From Flavobacteriales bacterium UBA7612 (GTDB lineage: Bacteria; Bacteroidota; Bacteroidia; Flavobacteriales; Weeksellaceae), in contig DLJQ01000014.1 of NCBI GenBank assembly GCA_002484335.1, forward strand, positions 102,773-166,772: DNA of 64,000 nt, read 5' to 3'. Position numbers and translations under genes: made by a program. Shown here one piece after another: positions 27,207 through 34,956 of this stretch. The notes below the pieces were generated by a model. It did no database searches. It saw only the letters and a list, made by a program, of their open reading frames with translations, and had not been told where the DNA came from. Position 1 is the stretch's first letter. The number at the start of each line of letters is the position of its first letter.

Positions 27207-28955
27207 ATGTTAAATATTCTTCCAGATATAAAAATTTTTATACAAATACTTAACGCAATTGGTCCATTAAAAACACGACTTAAAAAATCGTTAGTATTCA
27301 TTGCATTATCATCTATTACTCAAGGATTCGCCTATACATGTTTTTTTCCTCTATTTATTTCATTAGGAAAAAAAGATTTCGAAAATGCGATGCAATGGGT
27401 TTTCATTGCGTTTATATTTGTTATTATCAGTTCTATTTTAAGATGGATTGGTCAAAATTATGATTACAATGGTTATTCATCATTGGCTCAGTATGAATTA
27501 AGAAAAAAACTAGGGAATAAATTCAGAGAAATTCCATTAGAAGAACTAAATAAAAAACGTTCAGGTCAATGGGGAGCTATTATCAGTAATAATGTTGACG
27601 AATTAACTCTTTTTATTCTTACCATTGGTTCTGTCCTAATGTACGGAGTTTTAACTCCATTAACTGTTAGTATAACTGCTTTATTTTTTGATTGGAAAAT
27701 TGCATTAGTTATGTTAATCATTTTTCCTTCTATCATACCTTTTTACAGATGGAGAAAACCTGCATTTGACAGAGGAATGAAATATCTAAATGAAGTTCAT
27801 GCTGAATTAAATTCAGAATCGATAGAATACATACAAGGATTAGGTATTTTGAAAGCAACGAATGAGGCTGATAAAATTATTGAACGATTAAGTAAAACAA
27901 TTGATAAAGTAGAACAAGTTCAAGCTTATGGTCATGGAAAAGGAGCTAAACCAAACTTATTAATTGCTTCTATCCTAGAAACAGGAATTTTACTGACATT
28001 AGGAATAGGAATTTGTTTAGTACTTTTTGATAATAGCGAAGCTATGATTATGATTGCTATTATGATTATTGTAATTCGTTTTTCTGAACTGATTTCTAGT
28101 TTTGTTCCTATGACAATGTTTTTTAGCCTAATTGAAGATGGAGTAAAAAAAATGAATGAAATGTTTGCTATAAAATCTTTACCAGAACCAGAAATAGCAA
28201 CTATAAGTCATAATAATGATATTACATTTTCTAATGTAAATTTCAATTATAATGGAACTGAGCAATTAGCTCTAAATAATATAAATCTTCATATTCCAGA
28301 AAAATCTATTGTTGCTTTTGTTGGTCCTTCTGGCTCGGGAAAAACTACCATAACTAGAATGGTTATGCGTTATGCAGATGTCACACAAGGTAATATAACC
28401 ATTGGTGGACAAAACATTAAAGAGTATAAAACAAAAGACTTATTGAATAAAATTTCGGTTGTTTTTCAAGAAGTTTACTTATTTGATGATACTATCGAAA
28501 ATAACATTCGAATGGCTAAAACTAATGCCACAAAAGAAGAAATTATAGAAGTTGCTAAAAGAGCTCAATGTCATGATTTTATTATGCAATTACCAAAAGG
28601 TTATGATACACATTTAGGAGAAATGGGTAATAGTCTATCTGGCGGCGAAAAACAACGTATCTCTATTGCTAGAGCTTTATTAAAAGATAGTCCTATCATT
28701 ATTTTAGATGAACCAACCTCATCATTAGACTCTTTAAGTGAATTGGCTATTCAAAAAGCAATTGATGAATTGGTAAAGGAGAAAATTGTTTTAGTTATAG
28801 CCCATCGTTTATCAACAATTATAGGTGCTGATAAAATTTGTGTGATGGAAAATGGAAAAATCATTGAAGAAGGAAAACATCAAGATTTATTGAATAAAAA
28901 AGAAAAATATTTCCAACTTTGGAATGCAGAAAGTAAATTAGAAGAATTAAAATAA
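27207..28955 (+). CDS. ABC half-transporter, exporter fold, YbtQ/IrtB-like
   Basis: Second half-transporter, 582 residues. Six spans precede an ATPase with GPSGSGKTT near 373, signature LSGGEKQR near 477 and Walker B IILDEPTSSLDS near 500. Its D-loop is the ordinary SSLD, unlike its partner, so the heterodimer may use its two sites unequally. The gene order and heterodimeric style match the ybtP-ybtQ and irtA-irtB pairs. It closes the plus-strand iron run. Confidence 0.8.
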   Translation: MLNILPDIKIFIQILNAIGPLKTRLKKSLVFIALSSITQGFAYTCFFPLFISLGKKDFENAMQWVFIAFIFVIISSILRWIGQNYDYNGYSSLAQYELRKKLGNKFREIPLEELNKKRSGQWGAIISNNVDELTLFILTIGSVLMYGVLTPLTVSITALFFDWKIALVMLIIFPSIIPFYRWRKPAFDRGMKYLNEVHAELNSESIEYIQGLGILKATNEADKIIERLSKTIDKVEQVQAYGHGKGAKPNLLIASILETGILLTLGIGICLVLFDNSEAMIMIAIMIIVIRFSELISSFVPMTMFFSLIEDGVKKMNEMFAIKSLPEPEIATISHNNDITFSNVNFNYNGTEQLALNNINLHIPEKSIVAFVGPSGSGKTTITRMVMRYADVTQGNITIGGQNIKEYKTKDLLNKISVVFQEVYLFDDTIENNIRMAKTNATKEEIIEVAKRAQCHDFIMQLPKGYDTHLGEMGNSLSGGEKQRISIARALLKDSPIIILDEPTSSLDSLSELAIQKAIDELVKEKIVLVIAHRLSTIIGADKICVMENGKIIEEGKHQDLLNKKEKYFQLWNAESKLEELK

Positions 28956-28962
28956 TTTTTAT

Positions 28963-28994
28963 AAAAAAGGTCGAAATAAATTTCGACCTTTTTT
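28963..28994. terminator. Bidirectional terminator between the ABC pair and the MFS gene
   Basis: A perfect 14-bp stem (28963-28976 with 28981-28994) with a TAAA loop and T tracts on both strands separates convergent genes. Confidence 0.9.
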
Positions 28995-29007
28995 ATACTA
29001 TAATATA

Positions 29008-30432
29008 TTATTCTTCATGTACTCTTTTTCTAGACATTTGTTGCCCATCAGTTGAATTTAATTGAAAAAAGATATAACTGGATAAAACAGTCAAAATTCC
29101 CATTGTTAAAAAAGCATAACGAAAAGCTTCTATTTGCTCTCCATTATTTATACTATCCATTTGTCTAAATACCCCTAAAATAAGTGCAGCAACAGAAATT
29201 CCAAAAGTTAATGATAATTGTTGTGTTACAGAAAGTAAACTATTCCCTTCACTAGAAGTTCTTTCATCCAAATCTGCTAAAGATAAAGTATTCATTGCAG
29301 TAAATTGAATTGAACTAAAGAAACCATTTAATATCATCAATGGAATGATATAATAAATTGAAGTATCTGCTCTCATCAAATAAAACATACAAATCACTAA
29401 ACCTAGAACAATTGTATTCCAAATTAAAGTTTTTCTGTAACCAAATTTACTAACTATAGGAACAGCAAAAGACTTTGCCAACATATTACTTATAGCAGCA
29501 GGAATCATCATCAAACCAGCAACAACTGCAGAATGCCCATAACCAACTTGTAATAATAATGGTGTAAGAAAAGGCATTCCTCCTATTCCCAATCTTGTAA
29601 TCAGATTCCCTATAATCCCTATTTTAAGAGTTCTTATTTTAAATAAGTTCAAATCAATTAATGGATGCTGTTTTTTTCTAGCGTGATAAATATAAAGTGC
29701 TATAAGAAAAATTGAAATAACAGCAAGTGCAATTACCATTTGGTAGCCAATTACTCTAGAAGATACCAATTCCATTAATAATGTAAGAAAAGTAACTCCT
29801 CCACTAAATAATATCATTCCTCTAATATCAAATTTAAAAACAGGGTGTTTAAAATCTGGTATAGCAAATGTTGTCATCCATAGAGCTATAATTCCAAAAG
29901 GAATATTAACCAAAAATATCCAATGCCAAGAAAGTGCATCAACAAGAAAACCACCTAAACTAGGGCCTAAAAGTGGACCTATTAATCCTGGTATTGTAAT
30001 AAAATTTATAACTTTTAATAATTCTCTTTTAGGGTAGGCATACAATATTGCTAGTCGAGCCACAGGAACCATCATAGATCCTCCTATTGCTTGTATTACT
30101 CGGGATATAACTAAAAAAGGTAATGTAGTTGCAAATGCACAAAGAACAGAACCTAATGTAAAAGTAAAAATGGCAATTTGGAATATTTTTTTAGTTCCAT
30201 ATTTATCAGATAACCAACCACTAACTGGAATTAATAATGCAACAGTTAATGTATAAGCAACAATTATAGATTGTATTTCCAAAGGAGATTTACCTAAATC
30301 TTTTGCTATTGTTGGTAATGATGTATTAAGAATTGTTCCATCCAATGCCTGCATAAAAAAAGCCATTGCAGCTAGCCATGGCAAATATTTTAACATTTTT
30401 GCATTTGATGCTTCGTCTATTGTATTACTCAT
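29008..30432 (-). CDS. MFS drug/proton antiporter, DHA2 (EmrB/QacA) family
   Basis: Fourteen-span transporter of 474 residues. It begins MSNTIDEASNAKMLKYLPWLAAMAFFMQALDGTILNTSLPTIA, the DHA2 motif D1 region. GWLSDKYGTKKIFQIAIFTFTLGS is motif A and PGLIGPLLGPSLGGFLVDALSWHWIFLVNIPFGI is motif C. It should export small amphipathic compounds. Placed at the edge of the iron locus, it could export a siderophore or spent product, as some MFS pumps do, but simple drug efflux is equally possible. Confidence 0.85.
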   Translation of the reverse strand: MSNTIDEASNAKMLKYLPWLAAMAFFMQALDGTILNTSLPTIAKDLGKSPLEIQSIIVAYTLTVALLIPVSGWLSDKYGTKKIFQIAIFTFTLGSVLCAFATTLPFLVISRVIQAIGGSMMVPVARLAILYAYPKRELLKVINFITIPGLIGPLLGPSLGGFLVDALSWHWIFLVNIPFGIIALWMTTFAIPDFKHPVFKFDIRGMILFSGGVTFLTLLMELVSSRVIGYQMVIALAVISIFLIALYIYHARKKQHPLIDLNLFKIRTLKIGIIGNLITRLGIGGMPFLTPLLLQVGYGHSAVVAGLMMIPAAISNMLAKSFAVPIVSKFGYRKTLIWNTIVLGLVICMFYLMRADTSIYYIIPLMILNGFFSSIQFTAMNTLSLADLDERTSSEGNSLLSVTQQLSLTFGISVAALILGVFRQMDSINNGEQIEAFRYAFLTMGILTVLSSYIFFQLNSTDGQQMSRKRVHEE

Positions 30433-30505
30433 AATTTTTCGGATCTCTATATTCTAGACCTTTTTTATATTTATCAAATTTCGTAAAAAAGATTAAATTA
30501 GAGAC

Positions 30506-31165
30506 ATGTTTTTAAATATTCATACACATCATTTATCTAGCTCTAATGATACAATAGAGTTATATAACCAATATCCGTTGCATTGGAATCACAATAATAA
30601 TCTCTTCTCTATTGGAATTCATCCAATCTATATTAAAGAAGAATTAATTGATGAAGAACTAAAAATCATCAAACAAAAAATTTCTACAGAAAATTGTTTA
30701 GCAATTGGAGAAATTGGTTTAGATAAATTGTGTGCTATTGATTTCGACTTACAAATTACTGTTTTTAAACAACAATTACAAATTGCAGAGGAACATAAAA
30801 TTCCTGTAATCATACATTCTGTACGTTCTTATCAAGAAATTTTACATATTCGTAAAAGCATGAAAATAACAATTCCATTTATTTTTCATGGATTTAATAA
30901 AAACGAACAGATTCTTCATCAAATTTTACAACAAAATTGTTATGTATCTTTTGGAAAAAATCTTCTTAAAAACAAAAACTTACAAACTATATTTGCAAAC
31001 CTTTTTCCAAATAATTTTTTCATAGAAAATGATGCAAGTGAAATTTCTATTCAAGATATTTATACTTTTGCATCAGATATAAGAAAGGTATCAATCAAAG
31101 AATTACAACTTCAACAAGCTGATAATTGGAAAAATGTTTTAGGCTATGAAGTTCAATCACAATAA
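30506..31165 (+). CDS. TatD-family metal-dependent hydrolase (short form)
   Basis: Metal-dependent hydrolase of 219 residues, about 40 shorter than E. coli TatD. All ligands can be placed: H6 and H8 (NIHTHH), E69 (GEIGLD), H104 (IIHSVR), H128 (IFHGFN) and D176 (ENDAS). TatD enzymes are 3'-5' exonucleases or proofreading deoxyribonucleases. The gene lies 12 bp before tcdA and is probably cotranscribed with it; this pairing is common in Bacteroidota. Confidence 0.82.
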   Translation: MFLNIHTHHLSSSNDTIELYNQYPLHWNHNNNLFSIGIHPIYIKEELIDEELKIIKQKISTENCLAIGEIGLDKLCAIDFDLQITVFKQQLQIAEEHKIPVIIHSVRSYQEILHIRKSMKITIPFIFHGFNKNEQILHQILQQNCYVSFGKNLLKNKNLQTIFANLFPNNFFIENDASEISIQDIYTFASDIRKVSIKELQLQQADNWKNVLGYEVQSQ

Positions 31166-31177
31166 AAAATAATTTAA

Positions 31178-31900
31178 ATGGCAGTTTGGCAAGAAAGAGC
31201 TGAATTATTATTCAAAAAAGAAGGTTTAGATAAACTAAAAAATTCCAATGTTCTTATCGTTGGTTTAGGCGGTGTAGGATCATTTGCAGCAGAATTTATT
31301 GCTCGTGCTGGTGTAGGAAAAATGACAATTGTTGATGGAGATACTGTAGATATTTCTAATATCAACAGACAATTACCTGCATTACATTCTACCATTGGTC
31401 AGCATAAAGTTGATGTTGTTGGTGATCGATTAATGGATATTAATCCTGAATTAGAATTAACTCGCATCAACGAATTTTTATCCCCAGAACGTACTTTCGA
31501 AATTGTAACCAATGAATATGATTATGTCATGGATTGTATTGATTCTGTATCTCCAAAAATCAATCTTATTGTTGCTGCAAAACGTAAAAAAGTAAAAATT
31601 ATCAGTAACATGGGTGCTGGAGGAAAAATGCTTGCTTCTAAAGTTTTTGTAAAAGATATTTCGAAAACAGAAGTTTGTCCATTAGCAAGACAAATAAGAA
31701 AACGTCTGAAAAAAGAAAAAATAAACAAAGGTGTAAAAGCTGTTTTTTCTACAGAAGAAGCCGACGAATCTTCTTTAAAATTAACCGATGGTTCCAATTA
31801 TAAAAAATCTTTTTATGGAACTAATTCATGGATGCCTGGTTTATTTGGATTACATGCAGCTGAAACCGTTGTACGTTATTTATTAAAAAATGATAAATAA
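31178..31900 (+). CDS. tcdA: tRNA threonylcarbamoyladenosine dehydratase
   Basis: ThiF/E1-like ATPase of 240 residues that cyclises the t6A37 modification of tRNA to ct6A. The nucleotide-binding loop is VGLGGVGS (28-35). IVDGDTVDISNINRQ and YVMDCIDSVSPKINL are typical of the family, and CPLARQIRKRLKKEKI with FSTEE marks TcdA rather than ThiF or MoeB. It follows the TatD gene by 12 bp. Confidence 0.92.
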   Translation: MAVWQERAELLFKKEGLDKLKNSNVLIVGLGGVGSFAAEFIARAGVGKMTIVDGDTVDISNINRQLPALHSTIGQHKVDVVGDRLMDINPELELTRINEFLSPERTFEIVTNEYDYVMDCIDSVSPKINLIVAAKRKKVKIISNMGAGGKMLASKVFVKDISKTEVCPLARQIRKRLKKEKINKGVKAVFSTEEADESSLKLTDGSNYKKSFYGTNSWMPGLFGLHAAETVVRYLLKNDK

Positions 31901-31948
31901 TAAAAAGATTTAATTAATTTAGTTGAAAATTAACTCAGAGAATACAAT

Positions 31949-32656
31949 ATGAAAATCAATTACGATTATATCACATACGAAGATGTTTTAAGAGCTCGTC
32001 AGTATATGTACGAACAAGCATTAGAAAAAAATGCTACCAATTCGCTTCTAAATACAGCCAGAGATTTATTTGGAAACAATAATTTCGAAATGTGTATAAA
32101 AGTTTGCGAAGGTTTGTTAGATGCCAAAGATCCTAAACAATTATACGATGCAAAAAAATTAATTGCATTATCGTATTATAGTTTACAAGATTTCGAAAAT
32201 GCTGAAAAATCATTTTTCGAATTGGCTGAAAATTCTAATAATTCCGACGATTGGTTCAATGTAGTTATATCATCTACACTAAATAATAACGTAGAACGCA
32301 GCCAAGAAGCGTTTGGTATTGCTTTAGAAAAATACACGCAATTTGGTCACCAACGTAACATGCCTTCTGTACAGTTAATGTTGCATTATATGCTTACATT
32401 AGAAACTGTAGAGCAATATACTTTGGCTTTGGAACAATGCAAAATGCTAATCCAAGTCTATACTAAATTAAAAAATACAGAAGAAAATTTCTTAAAAACT
32501 CGTGGATTAGAAAACATTGATACATTTTTATCAACATCTAAAAACATCCTGAAAAAAGCAAAGAAGAAAGATATTACAACAATCAAAACTGAATTGTTAT
32601 CTTCTCTTGATGCAAATGGAGTAGAAAAAGTAGAAGCTTTTTTTGCTGAATTTTAA
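31949..32656 (+). CDS. Tetratricopeptide-repeat protein of unknown function
   Basis: Helical protein of 235 residues without signal peptide or membrane span. TPR-like pairs appear at about 20-105 (for example ARDLFGNNNFEMCIKVCEGLLDA and LIALSYYSLQDFENAEKSFFELAENS). The C-terminal part has lysine-rich helices. It should be cytoplasmic and act as a protein-binding scaffold. The partner is unknown. It follows tcdA by 48 bp and ends at a strong terminator. Confidence 0.7.
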   Translation: MKINYDYITYEDVLRARQYMYEQALEKNATNSLLNTARDLFGNNNFEMCIKVCEGLLDAKDPKQLYDAKKLIALSYYSLQDFENAEKSFFELAENSNNSDDWFNVVISSTLNNNVERSQEAFGIALEKYTQFGHQRNMPSVQLMLHYMLTLETVEQYTLALEQCKMLIQVYTKLKNTEENFLKTRGLENIDTFLSTSKNILKKAKKKDITTIKTELLSSLDANGVEKVEAFFAEF

Positions 32657-32675
32657 TAAGAATACATAACACTCT

Positions 32676-32707
32676 AAAAAAATCCATTCAATTGAATGGA
32701 TTTTTTT
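32676..32707 (+). terminator. Terminator after the TPR gene
   Basis: A perfect 16-bp self-complementary stretch centred at 32691/32692 ends in a T tract. In practice the innermost bases form the loop. Confidence 0.85.
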
Positions 32708-32728
32708 TATTCACTAGAAAATATATTA

Positions 32729-32825
32729 TTTGGGCAATTCCTGACGAACCTCGCTTTTTATTGCAATCTTTTTACTACACTAAATCGTTTCGTAAAAAGG
32801 ATTTCCACGTCAATCGCTATTGCAA
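32729..32825 (+). repeat. REP-like stem-loop element, copy 2
   Basis: Begins TTTGGGCAATT, contains TTGCAATC, then an 8-bp stem (32768-32775 with 32792-32799), and ends GGATTTCCACGTCAATCGCTATTGC. It matches copies 1, 3 and 4. The 378-bp gap between the TPR and OLD-type genes holds this element, the inverted repeat that follows it and a terminator; I see no gene there. Confidence 0.78.
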
Positions 32826-32845
32826 GTTTTTATCTTAGAACATAT

Positions 32846-32940
32846 TGTCACATTGAGCTTGTCGAAATGTTTTTCTTAAAATTACAGTAAACTAAAACTA
32901 GATAAAAAAGGATAAAATCTTCGACAAGCTCAGATTGACA
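32846..32940. repeat. 21-bp inverted repeat (GAGCTTGTCGAA type)
   Basis: Arms at 32846-32866 and 32920-32940 are reverse complements at 18 of 21 positions, each containing GAGCTTGTCGAA or its complement. The 53-bp centre is AT-rich. It directly follows REP-like copy 2. I recall similar TTCGACAAGCTCA repeats as common in flavobacterial intergenic DNA, unchecked here. Confidence 0.7.
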
Positions 32941-33034
32941 TTCGTAATTGATTGATGAAAAAAAGTTTAAATCCTTACTTATTTTTCGGTACAAAATTCT
33001 TACAGAATTCCACTCAAAATGAAGGATTTTATTT

Positions 33035-34861
33035 CTAAGAATTATTATTAGCTGAAATAAAATTATAAAGTTTTTCAGTTAAGATTTTTGCTTCCTCTCT
33101 AACATCTTCAAAACTAGTAATTTCATTTACAACTCCTTGAGCAAATTGAACCTTATCTTTAATTGTGCCACTCTTATTAGCATAATTTTTGTTTAAGCCA
33201 TCTATATTCTTATCTATAAAAGTTCCTACAGCAGAATTTCCTTTAAATTGTTTATTATTTTTAACTTTAATTAAGTTTTTATCTTTTGCTTTATCAATAA
33301 ATTTCAAGGTTTTTAATAAACTTTCTTTAGTTAATAAGTTTTCTATTTCTTTTACATTTAAACAATAGTATCTATCACCTAAATTTTCTTTTAATTGTTG
33401 TATTCTTTTATATTTTTCAGAACCTGCTTTGGCATTATCATTATCTGAAATCAAAAATAATTTACCACACAATTTTTTTACATCAATCGATTTTTCTTCT
33501 TTGTCTAAAAAACTCCAATGTGTAATATTATTCCCTCCATATTCCACAAAAGAATAATGCACATCTTCAAAGTATTTTTCAACTTTATCACTTTCTTGAT
33601 AGAGTTCTAAATATTTTCTAATATAAATTCTATCGGTAATTCCTTCTACCCAAATAGTACAATTTGTGAGAAAAACTGAAGAATTTTTAACACCTAAATG
33701 TTCCAATAATGTAATATCTGGATTATCTATATTATCAATATAAAATTGTCCATCATCCTTAGAAAACTTATAAACAGATATTTTTTGATAATCCAATGTC
33801 ATATCTAAAAAATGATTGGAATGTGTGGTAAAAAAATATTGGAAGTCTTTAAATCCTTTAGTTTTCAATAATGTTTCGATCAAAATACGTTGAAATCCTG
33901 GATGTAAATAAACATCTGGCTCCTCTATATAAACTTTTAAGTTCTTTCCTTTATTAAAAAATAATGGATATGTTAAAATAATAATTGCTTGTACGCCTTC
34001 ACCTAGATTATAAATTGGTCTATCTTCATCATCTCCTTCAATATGTATATAAACATCTTTCTCTTCTAATCTTGGAATAATTGTGATTTCTTTATTTTGA
34101 AAAAATGTTTCACTCAAGAAGCTTTCAAAATCTTTTACTAATTTTCGCTGTTCATGATTTCCTAATAAAAGTTTCTGAACATCATCATACAATGATAATC
34201 CAGTATAAATAGATTTAGTAGATTCTTCTTTATTAAATTCTGTTTTTGACTCTTTAAAATAATCTCTGATAGTCCTCTCATAATAAAAATCTTCTCTTGT
34301 GAACTCTCCATTTTGATAATTTATACTTCTTAATCCACGAAGAATTGGAATGTAAATAGAATTTTGTATATACATTCTCTTTTTAGAATTTTCTAATAAA
34401 TTTATTAACTCTTTAGTCTTTGTAACTATTGTGTCTTTTATATTAACAAGTTCTCTTGAGTTTATTTTTGAATTTGTTATCTTTACTTTAACATGGTTTT
34501 TTAAACTATTATCACCAATTCCTTGTAAATCCTTACAATTATTTATTAAATCATTTATTGTCTTTAAATCATTAAATTCTTCTGAACACAAGATTTCTAA
34601 ATTTATAACACTTTCATAATCATATATTTTTAATTCATTAAAAAGAGAATCTAACTTCAAATCATATTGATTCATATTTATAGATTCCTTATCAAATAAG
34701 TGCTCTTTTGTTATAAACAAATCTCTCAGAAATCGACTTTTACCAGAATTATTCGGTCCAATAAATATGTTTATACGAGATAAATTATCAAGATTATTAT
34801 CTTCTTCATTCGTAATGTATTCTTTTGTTATATCAGTTTTTAATTGTAAAGATTTGAACAT
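33035..34861 (-). CDS. OLD-type nuclease: AAA/ABC ATPase with C-terminal TOPRIM
   Basis: Protein of 608 residues. Walker A is GPNNSGKS (35-42). After a long helical insertion come a signature-like LGEGVQ (286-291), Walker B KVYIEEPDVYLHP (309-321) and TTHSNHF (345-351). The TOPRIM domain follows, with WVEGITDRIY (E406) and LISDNDN (D473, D475). This is the order of overcoming-lysogenization-defect nucleases, which cut DNA and often defend against phage. No UvrD-like helicase accompanies it, so it is a class 1 (solitary) type, not Gabija. It is AT-richer than carB beside it and sits between repeats and the car terminator. Confidence 0.82.
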   Translation of the reverse strand: MFKSLQLKTDITKEYITNEEDNNLDNLSRINIFIGPNNSGKSRFLRDLFITKEHLFDKESINMNQYDLKLDSLFNELKIYDYESVINLEILCSEEFNDLKTINDLINNCKDLQGIGDNSLKNHVKVKITNSKINSRELVNIKDTIVTKTKELINLLENSKKRMYIQNSIYIPILRGLRSINYQNGEFTREDFYYERTIRDYFKESKTEFNKEESTKSIYTGLSLYDDVQKLLLGNHEQRKLVKDFESFLSETFFQNKEITIIPRLEEKDVYIHIEGDDEDRPIYNLGEGVQAIIILTYPLFFNKGKNLKVYIEEPDVYLHPGFQRILIETLLKTKGFKDFQYFFTTHSNHFLDMTLDYQKISVYKFSKDDGQFYIDNIDNPDITLLEHLGVKNSSVFLTNCTIWVEGITDRIYIRKYLELYQESDKVEKYFEDVHYSFVEYGGNNITHWSFLDKEEKSIDVKKLCGKLFLISDNDNAKAGSEKYKRIQQLKENLGDRYYCLNVKEIENLLTKESLLKTLKFIDKAKDKNLIKVKNNKQFKGNSAVGTFIDKNIDGLNKNYANKSGTIKDKVQFAQGVVNEITSFEDVREEAKILTEKLYNFISANNNS

Positions 34862-34911
34862 AAATTTCTCTAAGTATTTCTACTAAATTACAATATTCTA
34901 TAAAACAAAAA

Positions 34912-34934
34912 AAAGCCTCGCAATGCGAGGCTTT
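34912..34934 (-). terminator. Terminator of the arginine/car operon
   Basis: A 10-bp GC-rich stem (34912-34921 with 34925-34934) and 3-nt loop lie 22 bp after carB. The minus strand then has a run of eight T residues. It is a textbook intrinsic terminator. Confidence 0.93.
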
Positions 34935-34956
34935 AAAACTTATAACTTAAAACGTA

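Noticed and set aside
33035..34861. Gabija (GajA) defence system
   Set aside because: The ATPase/TOPRIM protein fits GajA in part, but no UvrD-like GajB is on either side; the neighbours are carB and a repeat-filled gap.
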